The notes below the pieces were generated by a model. That model did no database searches. It was not told the origin of the DNA and was given only the letters and a program-made list of their open reading frames with translations. Positions 7,756-15,141 of a stretch of DNA of 64,000 nt are shown here, piece by piece. The stretch lies in assembly GCF_019186805.1 (NCBI RefSeq), contig NZ_CP066783.1:421001-485000 (forward strand), read 5' to 3'. How positions within the stretch are numbered: position 1 is the first letter of the stretch; each line of letters opens with the position of its first letter. Made by a program: the position numbers and the translations under genes. Source of the stretch: Comamonas fluminis. Its GTDB lineage: Bacteria; Pseudomonadota; Gammaproteobacteria; Burkholderiales; Burkholderiaceae_C.

Positions 7756-7924
7756 TGTCATTCAAGCAAGCATGACACTGGCAGTGCTCACGATTTCCAT
7801 GAATGGCTGAGATTTGAGTCAAATCGGCCTCAAGTCAAGGCGTTTCATTGACTATCCGCTATCAAAAAAAGAGTTCTGATATTCAATGAGGCCACGGCTA
7901 GGGCTCAGTGGTCGGAATCAGCCG

Positions 7925-8755
7925 CTACAGCAGCGGCTTGATAGGCCCCTGGTGAATATGGCAGCCGCTTTGCTGCAGCAGCTCACCAAAGGCATCAGAC
8001 ATCAGATATTCGAACTCTACGGGGCGCTGACTGCCAATGGCGTCACCCTCCACCACGCCGCTGGCCGGGTGGCACATCAGCAACCCGCCTTCGGCCATGT
8101 GGGGCAGCCAGCCCGCCATCTGCGCGCCATAGCTGGCGGCATCGGGGGCGTCGAAACCATAGACACCGCCAAAGCCGTGGTTCATGGGAATGCCGCGATG
8201 GCGCATCTGGCGCGTGGCGGTCCAGCCGCCAAGCAGGGCAATGATGGCGGCTTTGGGGCTGCGCCACAGGCCTGCGGCTGGTGCGGTAGAGCGCACCCAG
8301 GGCATTTCGTGCGCGGCGTAGCGGGCTTGCAGTTCGGCCTGCATGGCGTCGCGAAGGCCGGGCAGCTGGTGCACATGCTGGTGGCCGTCGATAAAGTCTG
8401 GCGCCGTGCCCATGGCTTGCTCGAAGGCGTCCAGTTGCTCACGCCAGGCTTTGCGCATTTGCGCTGCAGGCATTTGCCGGGTGTAGGCATTGCGAATCAC
8501 CGTGCCAAGCGCCTGCGCTGCGTGCGTGCCGCCATGGTCTTCCGTCAGATTGAAGTGCAGGCCGACGGAGAGCCGGGGGCGCAGTTCTTTCAGTGCTGCC
8601 GCAGCCTGTGGCCAGCGGGGCGAGCTTGTCATGCAACTGGTGGCAGACAGGCGCGCAGCAAGGGTGAGCTGGCGCACGGCATCATCCACCAGTGGGTGCA
8701 GGGCGTAATCATCAGCGCACAGCAAGATGGTGCGTGAGGTGTTTGTGTGGTTCAT
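7925..8755 (-). CDS. ChbG/HpnK (YdjC) family deacetylase, NaxD-like
   Basis: The 276-residue protein is a metal-dependent carbohydrate deacetylase of the YdjC superfamily. LCADDYALHP near residues 12-21 supplies the aspartate pair (D15, D16). GLHFNLTE contains a metal-binding histidine (H67) and FIDGHQHVHQLP (121-132) further metal/active-site histidines. Family members remove N-acetyl groups from chito-oligosaccharides, hopanoid precursors or, for NaxD of Francisella, undecaprenyl-phosphate-GalNAc. The start overlaps the upstream gtrA-like stop as ATGA, so it is translationally coupled to a GtrA protein and a polyprenyl-phosphate glycosyltransferase. That favours a lipid-linked amino sugar as substrate; this is inference. 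Confidence 0.85.
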   Translation of the reverse strand: MNHTNTSRTILLCADDYALHPLVDDAVRQLTLAARLSATSCMTSSPRWPQAAAALKELRPRLSVGLHFNLTEDHGGTHAAQALGTVIRNAYTRQMPAAQMRKAWREQLDAFEQAMGTAPDFIDGHQHVHQLPGLRDAMQAELQARYAAHEMPWVRSTAPAAGLWRSPKAAIIALLGGWTATRQMRHRGIPMNHGFGGVYGFDAPDAASYGAQMAGWLPHMAEGGLLMCHPASGVVEGDAIGSQRPVEFEYLMSDAFGELLQQSGCHIHQGPIKPLL

Positions 8756-9168
8756 GCGGTGTGGCGTGCCTTGAACGCCCAGAACTTGCTCATGACGAAA
8801 GTGCCAATGGCGACCAGTACCAGCACGGCGGCCAGGCTCCAGAAATAGTGCCAGTGCAGCCAGTTCAGAGCGATGTAGTAGAGCACCTCATTGGCCACAA
8901 AGGACAGGCAGGCTACTGCGAAATAGCGTGCAACCACAGACCAGTCTTGCGCTTTTGACTCTGAAAAAGTGAGCAGCGCGTGGCCGTTGTAGCTGACAAT
9001 GAAGGCCACCAGAAATGCCAGCACATTGGCCGAAAGAGGTGGCATGTGCAGCAGTGAAACCAGCAGGCCAACAACCGCCAGATGCGTGGCCGCAGCAGAG
9101 CCGCCTACCAGCACAAACTGAAACAGTTGCGGCAGCTTGCGCAGCCATTGCAGAAGCTGGGCGATCAC
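8752..9168 (-). CDS. GtrA-family membrane protein
   Basis: The 138-residue protein has four hydrophobic segments, starting with FVLVGGSAAATHLAVVGLLV, and ends in the basic MSKFWAFKARHTA typical of GtrA. The family is thought to move polyprenyl-phosphate-linked sugars across the inner membrane. I chose the GTG start at 9168 because it overlaps the stop of the upstream glycosyltransferase by four bases (GTGA). The open frame extends further upstream only as an antisense-like extension through that gene. Its own stop overlaps the deacetylase start. It is the middle gene of a tightly coupled three-gene operon. Confidence 0.85.
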   Translation of the reverse strand: MIAQLLQWLRKLPQLFQFVLVGGSAAATHLAVVGLLVSLLHMPPLSANVLAFLVAFIVSYNGHALLTFSESKAQDWSVVARYFAVACLSFVANEVLYYIALNWLHWHYFWSLAAVLVLVAIGTFVMSKFWAFKARHTA

Positions 9169-10169
9169 AGCTTGTCGCGCAGTGGGCTGCGGTCTTCGTC
9201 GTGAGCGATCAGATAAGTGGGGCGGCGTTTGACTTCTTCGTAGATACGCCCGATGTATTCGCCCAGAATGCCGATGGACAGCAGTTGCACCCCCGAGAAC
9301 AGCATGATGCTGGCTGCCAGCGTGGGCCAGCCGCGCAAGGGGTTGCCAAAGAACATGGTTTCGATGGCAATCCAGAAGCCGTAGGCCAGTGCCATCAGCG
9401 AAATCGCGCCGCCCACCATGCTCCAGATACGCAGGGGCAAGGTGGTGAACGAGGTCAGGCCTAGCAGGGCCAGCGAGCCCAGACGGCGCAGGTTGAAGCT
9501 GGAATTGCCCGCGACGCGGTCTTTGGGCACAAAGGGCAGGGCTACCGTCTTGAAGCCAACCCAGGCGTACAGGCCTTTCATGAAGCGGTTGTGCTCGGGC
9601 AGGGCCTTGAGGGCGTCGGCCACTTTGCGGTCCATCCAGCGGAAGTCCCCGGCATTGGGCGGTAGCTTGACGGCGTTGCCGGAGTTCATCACGTGGTAGA
9701 AAAGATTGGTGCCCATGCGCTTGGCACCGCTTTCTGCACCGCGATCGGTAATCACGCCATAGACCATTTCGTAACCGGCCTGCCACAGCGCATGCATTTC
9801 GCTGAGCATTTCCAGTGGGTGCTGGAAGTCGGCATCAATCAGCAGCACGGCATTGCCGCGAGCGTGGTCTATGCCGGCAGACAGGGCGGCTTCCTTGCCA
9901 AAGTTGCGTGACAGCGCCAGGTAGCGCAGTGGCAACTCGCTTGACAGGCGCATGACCATCTCATGCGTGTTGTCCCGGCTTCCATCGTTGACCACCACGA
10001 TTTCATAGTCCGGCGTCAGTTGCTGAACGGTCTGCGCCAGCGCACGCAGAAAGCCTTCGATATTCGCTTGCTCGTTATATGCAGGGACCACACAGCTCAG
10101 CCGCAATGGCGGGCGCGGCAACTGGGCTGGCGGGGCTGCGGGTGCATATTCGGCGTGGAAATCGGTCAT
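9165..10169 (-). CDS. Family 2 glycosyltransferase, polyprenyl-phosphate sugar transferase (ArnC/DPM1-like)
   Basis: The 334-residue protein has a GT-A domain: CVVPAYNEQANIEGFL, IVVVNDGSRDNT and LLIDADFQHPLEML with the acidic metal/nucleotide residues. Two C-terminal membrane helices follow (about residues 235-300), ending ILGEYIGRIYEEVKRRP. This architecture is that of ArnC, FlmF and DPM1-like enzymes, which transfer a sugar from a nucleotide sugar to undecaprenyl phosphate at the cytoplasmic face. It is the first gene of the operon with gtrA-like and YdjC deacetylase genes, and it is divergent from an ArnT-like transferase. The sugar is not readable from sequence. Confidence 0.9.
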   Translation of the reverse strand: MTDFHAEYAPAAPPAQLPRPPLRLSCVVPAYNEQANIEGFLRALAQTVQQLTPDYEIVVVNDGSRDNTHEMVMRLSSELPLRYLALSRNFGKEAALSAGIDHARGNAVLLIDADFQHPLEMLSEMHALWQAGYEMVYGVITDRGAESGAKRMGTNLFYHVMNSGNAVKLPPNAGDFRWMDRKVADALKALPEHNRFMKGLYAWVGFKTVALPFVPKDRVAGNSSFNLRRLGSLALLGLTSFTTLPLRIWSMVGGAISLMALAYGFWIAIETMFFGNPLRGWPTLAASIMLFSGVQLLSIGILGEYIGRIYEEVKRRPTYLIAHDEDRSPLRDKL

Positions 10170-10298
10170 GACGGGGATTTTCGCGCAAGTCGGCCAGCGC
10201 TTTCAGTCGTGTGGTGCTTTGAGGGCCAGACAAGCCCCGTCGCTATACTCACGGCCCTGGGCGCAGGCCCCTTGCTCTTTCTTTTTTTTGACTGTCCG

Positions 10299-11768
10299 AT
10301 GACCGCTGTGCAACGCGAATCTTTTGTCCTGACTGGCCGCTCCGTGGCTGTTTTGCTGCTTGTCTATGCTCTGGTGTGGCTGGGCAGCTATTGGGTAACG
10401 GCTTTGGCTGCCCCCGGGGACAATGTGGAGCAGTTGATCTGGATTCACTCGCTGGAGCTGGGCTATTTCAAGCACCCGCCCATGCCGACCTGGATCATGG
10501 CGGTTGCCGCTGCCATTTTCGGCCCGAGCATCGGGCTGACTTACGCACTGGGCGGTTTGCTCACGCTGGGCTCACTGGCCATTTTCTGGAAGCTGCTGTG
10601 CCAGATGCGGGGAAAAGCCTATGCCACAGTCGCTCTGCTGGCTGCGCTGTGCATCACGTTTTATTGCGGGCGTCTTTACTACTACAACCACAACGTTGTG
10701 ATGATGCTGTGGATTGCCCTGGCCGTGGTTCTGACATGGCAGGTGACCATCAAGCCATCGCTGTGGGCCTGGGCCTTGCTGGGGGCTGTGTCGGGTCTGG
10801 CCATGCTCAGCAAATATCAATATGTGCTGGCGCTGGCTGTCATCGGCCTGTGGTGGCTGCGCATTGGTGCCTGGAAGAATCCGGTGCATGTCAAAGGTAC
10901 TGCGCTGGCCGCTGTGGTTGGACTGCTGGTGCTGTCTCCTCACCTGTACTGGCTGACGACACATGACTGGATGCCCATGCGCTATGCGGAGCGTACCTCC
11001 CTGGGCCTGCATCTGGATACCGCTGCGCGCATCAAAATGTCCTGGAAGTTTGCGGTGGACTGGATCTTCAACCGCTGCATGCCCGCCTGGATTGTGCTGG
11101 GTGTGGCCCTCTGGTGGGGGCGTCGCAAGAGTGGTACATCGCCAAAAAGTGAGCAGCCACGCACCACTGAGGACCAGATGCTGCGCGAGTTCTGGCTGCT
11201 GTGGGGGCTGATTCCGCTGCTGTCCATGCTGGTGCTGTGCCTGTTCACCGGGTCTTTTCTTCACTTGCAATGGGGCACGGCGTTCATGTTCCTGTGCGTG
11301 CCTGCCGCCATGGAGCTGGTGCGCAATCCTGCCATCTGGGGCTCTGCCGCGATGGTGCGCACCGCATGGGTGAGTTTTGGTGTGCTTCAGGCGCTGGTGC
11401 TGCTGCAGTTCTGGCTGGCTTCCCCCATGGGGCTTTCTGGCTACAAGAGCAGTCACCAGAACCATATTCCCGTGGACAAAATCGTGGAGGGGATTGCACC
11501 TGCTGCGCATAAGGCACTGGGTGGCCCTGTTGACATCATCATCGGGCCGCAGGCGCTGGCGGGCCGTATTTCCATGGAGTTGCCCGAGCGCCCGCGCGTT
11601 TATGCGGAGCGCAATCTGCAATACAGCCCCTGGATACATGCGCAGGAGCTGCCTCGCTCACGCATCATTGAGGTGGCGGTACTGCCAGATCCTCTGGCGG
11701 ATGGCTGGATTCGAGCCTATGGCATGTGGGCCTGGCGACCTGTGAAGATCGCGGAAGGCGAACACTGA
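10299..11768 (+). CDS. ArnT/PMT-like membrane glycosyltransferase (GT39/GT83 type)
   Basis: I chose the ATG at 10299, giving 489 residues; the frame is open further upstream only through the intergenic region. The protein is polytopic (about 10-12 helices). Its first periplasmic loop has GDNVEQLIWIHSLELGYF followed by KHPPMPTW, the acidic and HPP motifs typical of ArnT-like transferases that take sugar from a polyprenyl-phosphate donor. ArnT adds aminoarabinose, and FlmK galactosamine, to lipid A phosphates. Divergence from the lipid-linked sugar operon suggests that it uses the product of that operon. A strong terminator follows. Confidence 0.85.
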   Translation: MTAVQRESFVLTGRSVAVLLLVYALVWLGSYWVTALAAPGDNVEQLIWIHSLELGYFKHPPMPTWIMAVAAAIFGPSIGLTYALGGLLTLGSLAIFWKLLCQMRGKAYATVALLAALCITFYCGRLYYYNHNVVMMLWIALAVVLTWQVTIKPSLWAWALLGAVSGLAMLSKYQYVLALAVIGLWWLRIGAWKNPVHVKGTALAAVVGLLVLSPHLYWLTTHDWMPMRYAERTSLGLHLDTAARIKMSWKFAVDWIFNRCMPAWIVLGVALWWGRRKSGTSPKSEQPRTTEDQMLREFWLLWGLIPLLSMLVLCLFTGSFLHLQWGTAFMFLCVPAAMELVRNPAIWGSAAMVRTAWVSFGVLQALVLLQFWLASPMGLSGYKSSHQNHIPVDKIVEGIAPAAHKALGGPVDIIIGPQALAGRISMELPERPRVYAERNLQYSPWIHAQELPRSRIIEVAVLPDPLADGWIRAYGMWAWRPVKIAEGEH

Positions 11769-11785
11769 AAGAGGCAGTGGTTCAC

Positions 11786-11818
11786 AAAAAAGGCGGGCAC
11801 TGGATGCCCGCCTTTTTT
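11786..11818. terminator. Bidirectional Rho-independent terminator
   Basis: AAAAAAGGCGGGCA, a five-base loop and TGCCCGCCTTTTTT form a perfect stem with A- and T-runs on both sides. It lies between the convergent glycosyltransferase gene (plus) and flgN (minus) and can serve both. Confidence 0.92.
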
Positions 11819-11839
11819 ATGGATTCTTCAGAATCTGTC

Positions 11840-12202
11840 TCAGCTGGCCGCGTGATAGATGCGCGCACGTCCTGTCTGGGATGCGCCGCGCAGGCTGCTT
11901 TCATAAGTGCTGTCATGGGCCGCAGGAACCAGGGCCTGTGTGCGGCGCTGGTTGAGCACAGACATGCGGGCTAGCTGGTCACGCATGAGTGTGATTTGCG
12001 CATTCAGATGCTGGGCACGGTCCAGCAATGCGGGTGTCCAGTCTTCGGGGGCAAAGCGTTTGACGAGTTGCGACACCGCCACCATGGCATCGCGCAGGCG
12101 GGTGCTGGATTGCTCCAGAGTAGCGGCATCCGATGATTGCAGCGATGCCGAGACGGTCTGAATCACCGCATCCAGCGAATCGAGCATTTCTTGCAAAGTC
12201 AT
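11840..12202 (-). CDS. flgN: Flagellar export chaperone FlgN
   Basis: The 120-residue protein is mostly helical and polar. It fits FlgN, the cytosolic chaperone for hook-filament junction proteins FlgK and FlgL. Sequence conservation in FlgN is low, so the call rests on size, helical composition (MTLQEMLDSLDAVIQ onward) and position: it is the last gene after flgA and flgM, the usual betaproteobacterial order. It begins 23 bases after the flgM stop. Its clients are encoded about 10 kb away in the flgB-L operon. Confidence 0.8.
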   Translation of the reverse strand: MTLQEMLDSLDAVIQTVSASLQSSDAATLEQSSTRLRDAMVAVSQLVKRFAPEDWTPALLDRAQHLNAQITLMRDQLARMSVLNQRRTQALVPAAHDSTYESSLRGASQTGRARIYHAAS

Positions 12203-12225
12203 CGGTTCAGTCTCGAATGGAAGGC

Positions 12226-12540
12226 TCAGGTGCGGGCGTGCACCAGAAATTCTTCGGTATTGGCCAGCAGCTTGTCGGCCACAGCTTCGGCGTTGACGCG
12301 GAAGGTGCCATTGGCAATGGCTTCGCGCATGGCCTTGACGCGGTCGGCGTCAAAGTCGGTGTTGGCACGGTTCTGGTTGTCCAGGGCGCGGGCCGAGGAC
12401 GAGAAAGACACGGGCACACCGGCGGCGCGATCGGGTAAACCCTTGATCGATTCTTCGGTGGCAACCGTGGTTGCGGATTTGGGAGCCTGCTTGGCTGCTG
12501 CAGTGGCCTGCGGCAGATCCGGCTTGTTACCTATCTTCAT
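12226..12540 (-). CDS. flgM: Anti-sigma-28 factor FlgM
   Basis: I chose the ATG at 12540, giving 104 residues, normal for FlgM. The N-terminus starts MKIGN and is disordered-looking (A/T/S-rich). The C-terminal half contains DADRVKAMREAIANGTFRVN, which is the FlgM sigma-28-binding helix signature, and ends with AEAVADKLLANTEEF. FlgM holds FliA (encoded at 31.6 kb) inactive until the hook is complete and FlgM is exported. A candidate sigma-28 promoter lies just upstream, in the gap after flgA, consistent with the known autogenous loop. Confidence 0.92.
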   Translation of the reverse strand: MKIGNKPDLPQATAAAKQAPKSATTVATEESIKGLPDRAAGVPVSFSSSARALDNQNRANTDFDADRVKAMREAIANGTFRVNAEAVADKLLANTEEFLVHART

Positions 12541-12560
12541 GCTGGTTCTCCAATCGCCCT

Positions 12561-12587
12561 GTATCGGCGTAGGGCGCTGTAGCCTTG
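12561..12587 (-). promoter_or_regulatory. Candidate sigma-28 promoter for flgM
   Basis: On the minus strand, GCCGATAC (reverse complement of 12561-12568) matches 7 of 8 bases of the sigma-28 -10 element GCCGATAA, about 20 bases upstream of the flgM start. The -35 element is weak (about 4 of 8). A second, poorer candidate (TCAAGTTT, 11 bases, GTCGAAAG) lies slightly further upstream. Confidence 0.4.
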
Positions 12588-12658
12588 CTTTCGACAAGAG
12601 CGCGAAAAACTTGAGGATTTTCTTGCATGGGTTCAGGAATGTGAGTGGTAACTCTTTT

Positions 12659-13414
12659 TTACTGAACAAAAACCACGCCATTGGCATTGACGGTGCCAGT
12701 GACAAGGCGGCCATTATCCATGCGAACCCGTACTTGCTGTCCTGCGCCTGCGGCGGCCATGGCCTTGCCGGAGGCAGAAACACTGAAGCCGCCGCCATTG
12801 ACCATGACCTGCACGGGAGCACCCGCTGTGAACAGGGCTGGTGGGCGCACCATGTTCTGGCGCAGGGCCTGACCCGAGGTCAGCGGTCGGATGGTGACCT
12901 GGCCAATGAAATCCTGTGCATTGGCAAACACGGGGGCGCTGTCTTCGGCCCAGTCCACCTCGGCAGAGACAGCATCTTCCGCACTCAAGGTCTTGCCTGC
13001 GGGAAGATTGCCTTGTGCCACCCAGGCCGGGCCGTAGGCACGCACAGTGATGGGCAGGAAAACATTCCAGGGAACGGCCCCCTCAACACAGCGCAGACCC
13101 AGGCGGGTGCGGCCCCACAGGCGGCTGCCAGCGGGAAGATAAGGCTCTACGCGGGCACAGGCGGCAAGGCGAAGGCGTGAATCGAGCTGCCCCATCTGCA
13201 CCTCCATGCGCAAAGGCATGTCGGTGCTGCCCTGTGCGCTGTCGGCAGAAGGCTGGTGCAGGGCTGCATCCACAAAGCGCTGGCCAATCTGACTCAGCTG
13301 GGCTGCGCCGTCCTGTGCTTGTGCCGCACCCGATAGCAGAGCACCCAGTCCCCATGCCGCAGCCATGCCCCGCAGAGGGCGGCATGGTTTGAATGGGGAA
13401 AAGCGGCCAGACAT
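12659..13414 (-). CDS. flgA: Flagellar basal-body P-ring assembly protein FlgA
   Basis: The 251-residue protein is a periplasmic chaperone for P-ring (FlgI) assembly. The N-terminus is basic, followed by a hydrophobic stretch and AAQAQD, a likely signal-peptidase site near residue 33. The C-terminal SAF-like domain is recognisable: LPAGKTLSAEDAV, IRPLTSGQALRQNMV and GTGTVNANGVV-type ending. A central pair of cysteines (CARVEPYLPAG and LRCVEG) matches family members. It heads the flgA-flgM-flgN group and is divergent from flgB. Confidence 0.9.
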   Translation of the reverse strand: MSGRFSPFKPCRPLRGMAAAWGLGALLSGAAQAQDGAAQLSQIGQRFVDAALHQPSADSAQGSTDMPLRMEVQMGQLDSRLRLAACARVEPYLPAGSRLWGRTRLGLRCVEGAVPWNVFLPITVRAYGPAWVAQGNLPAGKTLSAEDAVSAEVDWAEDSAPVFANAQDFIGQVTIRPLTSGQALRQNMVRPPALFTAGAPVQVMVNGGGFSVSASGKAMAAAGAGQQVRVRMDNGRLVTGTVNANGVVFVQ

Positions 13415-13619
13415 GCATCAATCCTTTTTGCGTTCTGCAGGCAAAGCAGCTGCAGACGATGGCTGCAAATATAGATGAGGGTGCCGTTGCGCAATGGGCT
13501 GAAGTGACTGCCGATTGCCGCTTTCTTCGCGCTTTAGTTTGCCGGGGCGATTTTCATAATCCTCGCATGCCGCAGTCTGCATGACGCGGCAGAAACGAAT
13601 TTCTGAAAGCGAGGCCGCA

Positions 13620-14033
13620 ATGCTGAACAAAATGACCGAAAGACTGGACTTCCAGAGCGAGGCGCTGCTGCTGCGCGCCGAGCGCCAGCGCGCCATTGCC
13701 AGCAATATTGCCAACGCCGACACCCCCGGCTATGTGGCACGCGACTTCAATTTCCGGGAAGCCTTGATGGCTGCGACCAATAGCCCGCAGGCGTTGACCC
13801 AGGCCAGCACCACGGCAGCAGGCCATATTCCCTTGCAGGCGCAGACCTCTGATGAGGCCCTCAAGGCCAAGCTGGGCTACTCGGTCAACTCGCAGCCCAG
13901 TCTGGATAACAACACCGTGGATCTGGACCGTGAACGCGCCAACTTTGTGGACAACTCGGTGCGCTACGAGGCCACGCTGCGCTTTATCAACGGTCAGGCC
14001 AAGACCATGCTCAGTGCCATTCAAGGCCAGTAA
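13620..14033 (+). CDS. flgB: Flagellar proximal rod protein FlgB
   Basis: The ATG at 13620 gives 137 residues, the usual FlgB length. The N-terminal rod/hook signature ASNIANADTPGYVARDFNF and a helical C-terminus (VRYEATLRFINGQAKTML) are clear. FlgB forms the innermost rod ring, attached to FliE and the MS ring. It opens a long operon flgB-flgL with short gaps. The gap to the divergent flgA gene (205 bases) should hold both promoters; no strong sigma-28 site is visible there, as expected for a class II operon. Confidence 0.95.
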   Translation: MLNKMTERLDFQSEALLLRAERQRAIASNIANADTPGYVARDFNFREALMAATNSPQALTQASTTAAGHIPLQAQTSDEALKAKLGYSVNSQPSLDNNTVDLDRERANFVDNSVRYEATLRFINGQAKTMLSAIQGQ

Positions 14034-14049
14034 GCCCAGGAGTTAACCC

Positions 14050-14454
14050 ATGTCGATGTTTTCCATCTTCAATATTTCGGGCAGCGCGGTCAGCGCCCAG
14101 TCTCAGCGGCTGAACGTCGTGGCCTCCAATCTGGCCAACGTCGATGCCGTGGCTGGCCCGGACGGCAGTGTTTACAAGGCGCGCCAGGTGGTGTTTCAGA
14201 CCGTGCCCATGGGCAACGATGGCAGCGCAGGTGTCAAGGTCAACGCTATCAGCGAAGACAGCACGCCCGGCCGTCGCATTCATGACCCCAGCCACCCGCT
14301 GGCGGACGGCGAAGGCTATGTCACCCATTCCAACGTGAGCGCTGTGGACGAGATGGTCAACATGATCTCGGCCTCGCGCTCGTATCAGAACAACGTGGAA
14401 GTCATGAATACAGCCAAGACGCTGCTGCTCAAGACTTTGCAGATGGGCCAGTAA
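14050..14454 (+). CDS. flgC: Flagellar proximal rod protein FlgC
   Basis: The 134-residue protein is a normal FlgC. N-terminal GSAVSAQSQRLNVVASNLAN is the conserved rod-family helix, DPSHPLADGEGYV is the FlgC motif before the C-terminal helix, and the end reads MISASRSYQNNVEVMNTAK. It assembles above FlgB in the rod. It starts 16 bases after flgB and ends 16 bases before flgD. Confidence 0.96.
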   Translation: MSMFSIFNISGSAVSAQSQRLNVVASNLANVDAVAGPDGSVYKARQVVFQTVPMGNDGSAGVKVNAISEDSTPGRRIHDPSHPLADGEGYVTHSNVSAVDEMVNMISASRSYQNNVEVMNTAKTLLLKTLQMGQ

Positions 14455-14470
14455 GCCCGGGAGCACGCAC

Positions 14471-15127
14471 ATGATTTACGGCACAAGCAGCGTGGACAGC
14501 ACGACGACCACGACAAGCAGCAAGAGCTCGGTCACCGACCCCAATGAGGCGCAGGACCGGTTTCTGAAGCTGCTGGTGGCGCAGCTGAGCAATCAGGACC
14601 CCATGAACCCCATGGACAACGCACAGATGACCTCGCAGATGGCGCAAATCAACACTGTGACGGGCATTCAGCAGCTCAACCAGACCATGCAGTCCATGTC
14701 TGGCCAGTTCACCGCCATGCAGGTGCTGCAGGGCACGTCGATGATTGGCCGCACCGTGCTGACCGAGGGCAACACGCTGGGCGTGGCGGCCGATGGAGCC
14801 CATACGGCAGCGTTTGATCTGGATGCGCAGGCCGCCAGCGTCAAGGTGCAGATCACCACTGCCACGGGCGAGCTGGTGGACACCATTGATCTGGGCGCAG
14901 GCACCGCAGGGCGCAATTACTTCACCTGGGACGGCAAGGACAAGTACAGCGGCGATACCTCGCAGCTGCGCTACAGCGTGACTGCCGCCAACGGAACCAC
15001 GGCAGTGGCTTCCACCACTCTGGCGCCCCATGCCGTGATTGCCACCAGCGCATCGAACGGCTCTTTGTCGCTGGAGCTGGACAACGGCGACAGCGTGGCT
15101 TATTCCGGCGTCAAGGCCGTTTACTGA
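14471..15127 (+). CDS. flgD: Flagellar hook capping protein FlgD
   Basis: The 218-residue hook cap scaffold is needed for polymerisation of FlgE and is then discarded. The diagnostic N-terminal motif DRFLKLLVAQLSNQDPMNPM is present near residue 30, followed by helices rich in M and Q (TSQMAQINTVTGIQQLNQ). The C-terminal half has the FlgD Ig-like/tudor region (DLGAGTAGRNYFTWDG). It starts 16 bases after flgC and ends 14 bases before flgE. Confidence 0.95.
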   Translation: MIYGTSSVDSTTTTTSSKSSVTDPNEAQDRFLKLLVAQLSNQDPMNPMDNAQMTSQMAQINTVTGIQQLNQTMQSMSGQFTAMQVLQGTSMIGRTVLTEGNTLGVAADGAHTAAFDLDAQAASVKVQITTATGELVDTIDLGAGTAGRNYFTWDGKDKYSGDTSQLRYSVTAANGTTAVASTTLAPHAVIATSASNGSLSLELDNGDSVAYSGVKAVY

Positions 15128-15141
15128 TTGAGGAGAACACC

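Larger units (their letters stand above)
7242..7924. other. Non-coding, inverted-repeat-rich tail of the accessory patch
   Basis: This 683-base stretch has no convincing gene. Several short open frames lack protein-like composition or ribosome sites. It holds a widely spaced 16-base inverted repeat (7501-7516 / 7610-7625), three adjacent hairpins (about 7688-7755), and a GCTATCAAAAAAAGAGTT sequence near 7859 resembling one inside the MocR gene. It may be a relic of an integrated element. Confidence 0.6.

Noticed and set aside
7242..7851. Several open frames of 60-100 codons
   Set aside because: No ribosome sites, no protein-like composition, and they run through inverted repeats and hairpins.
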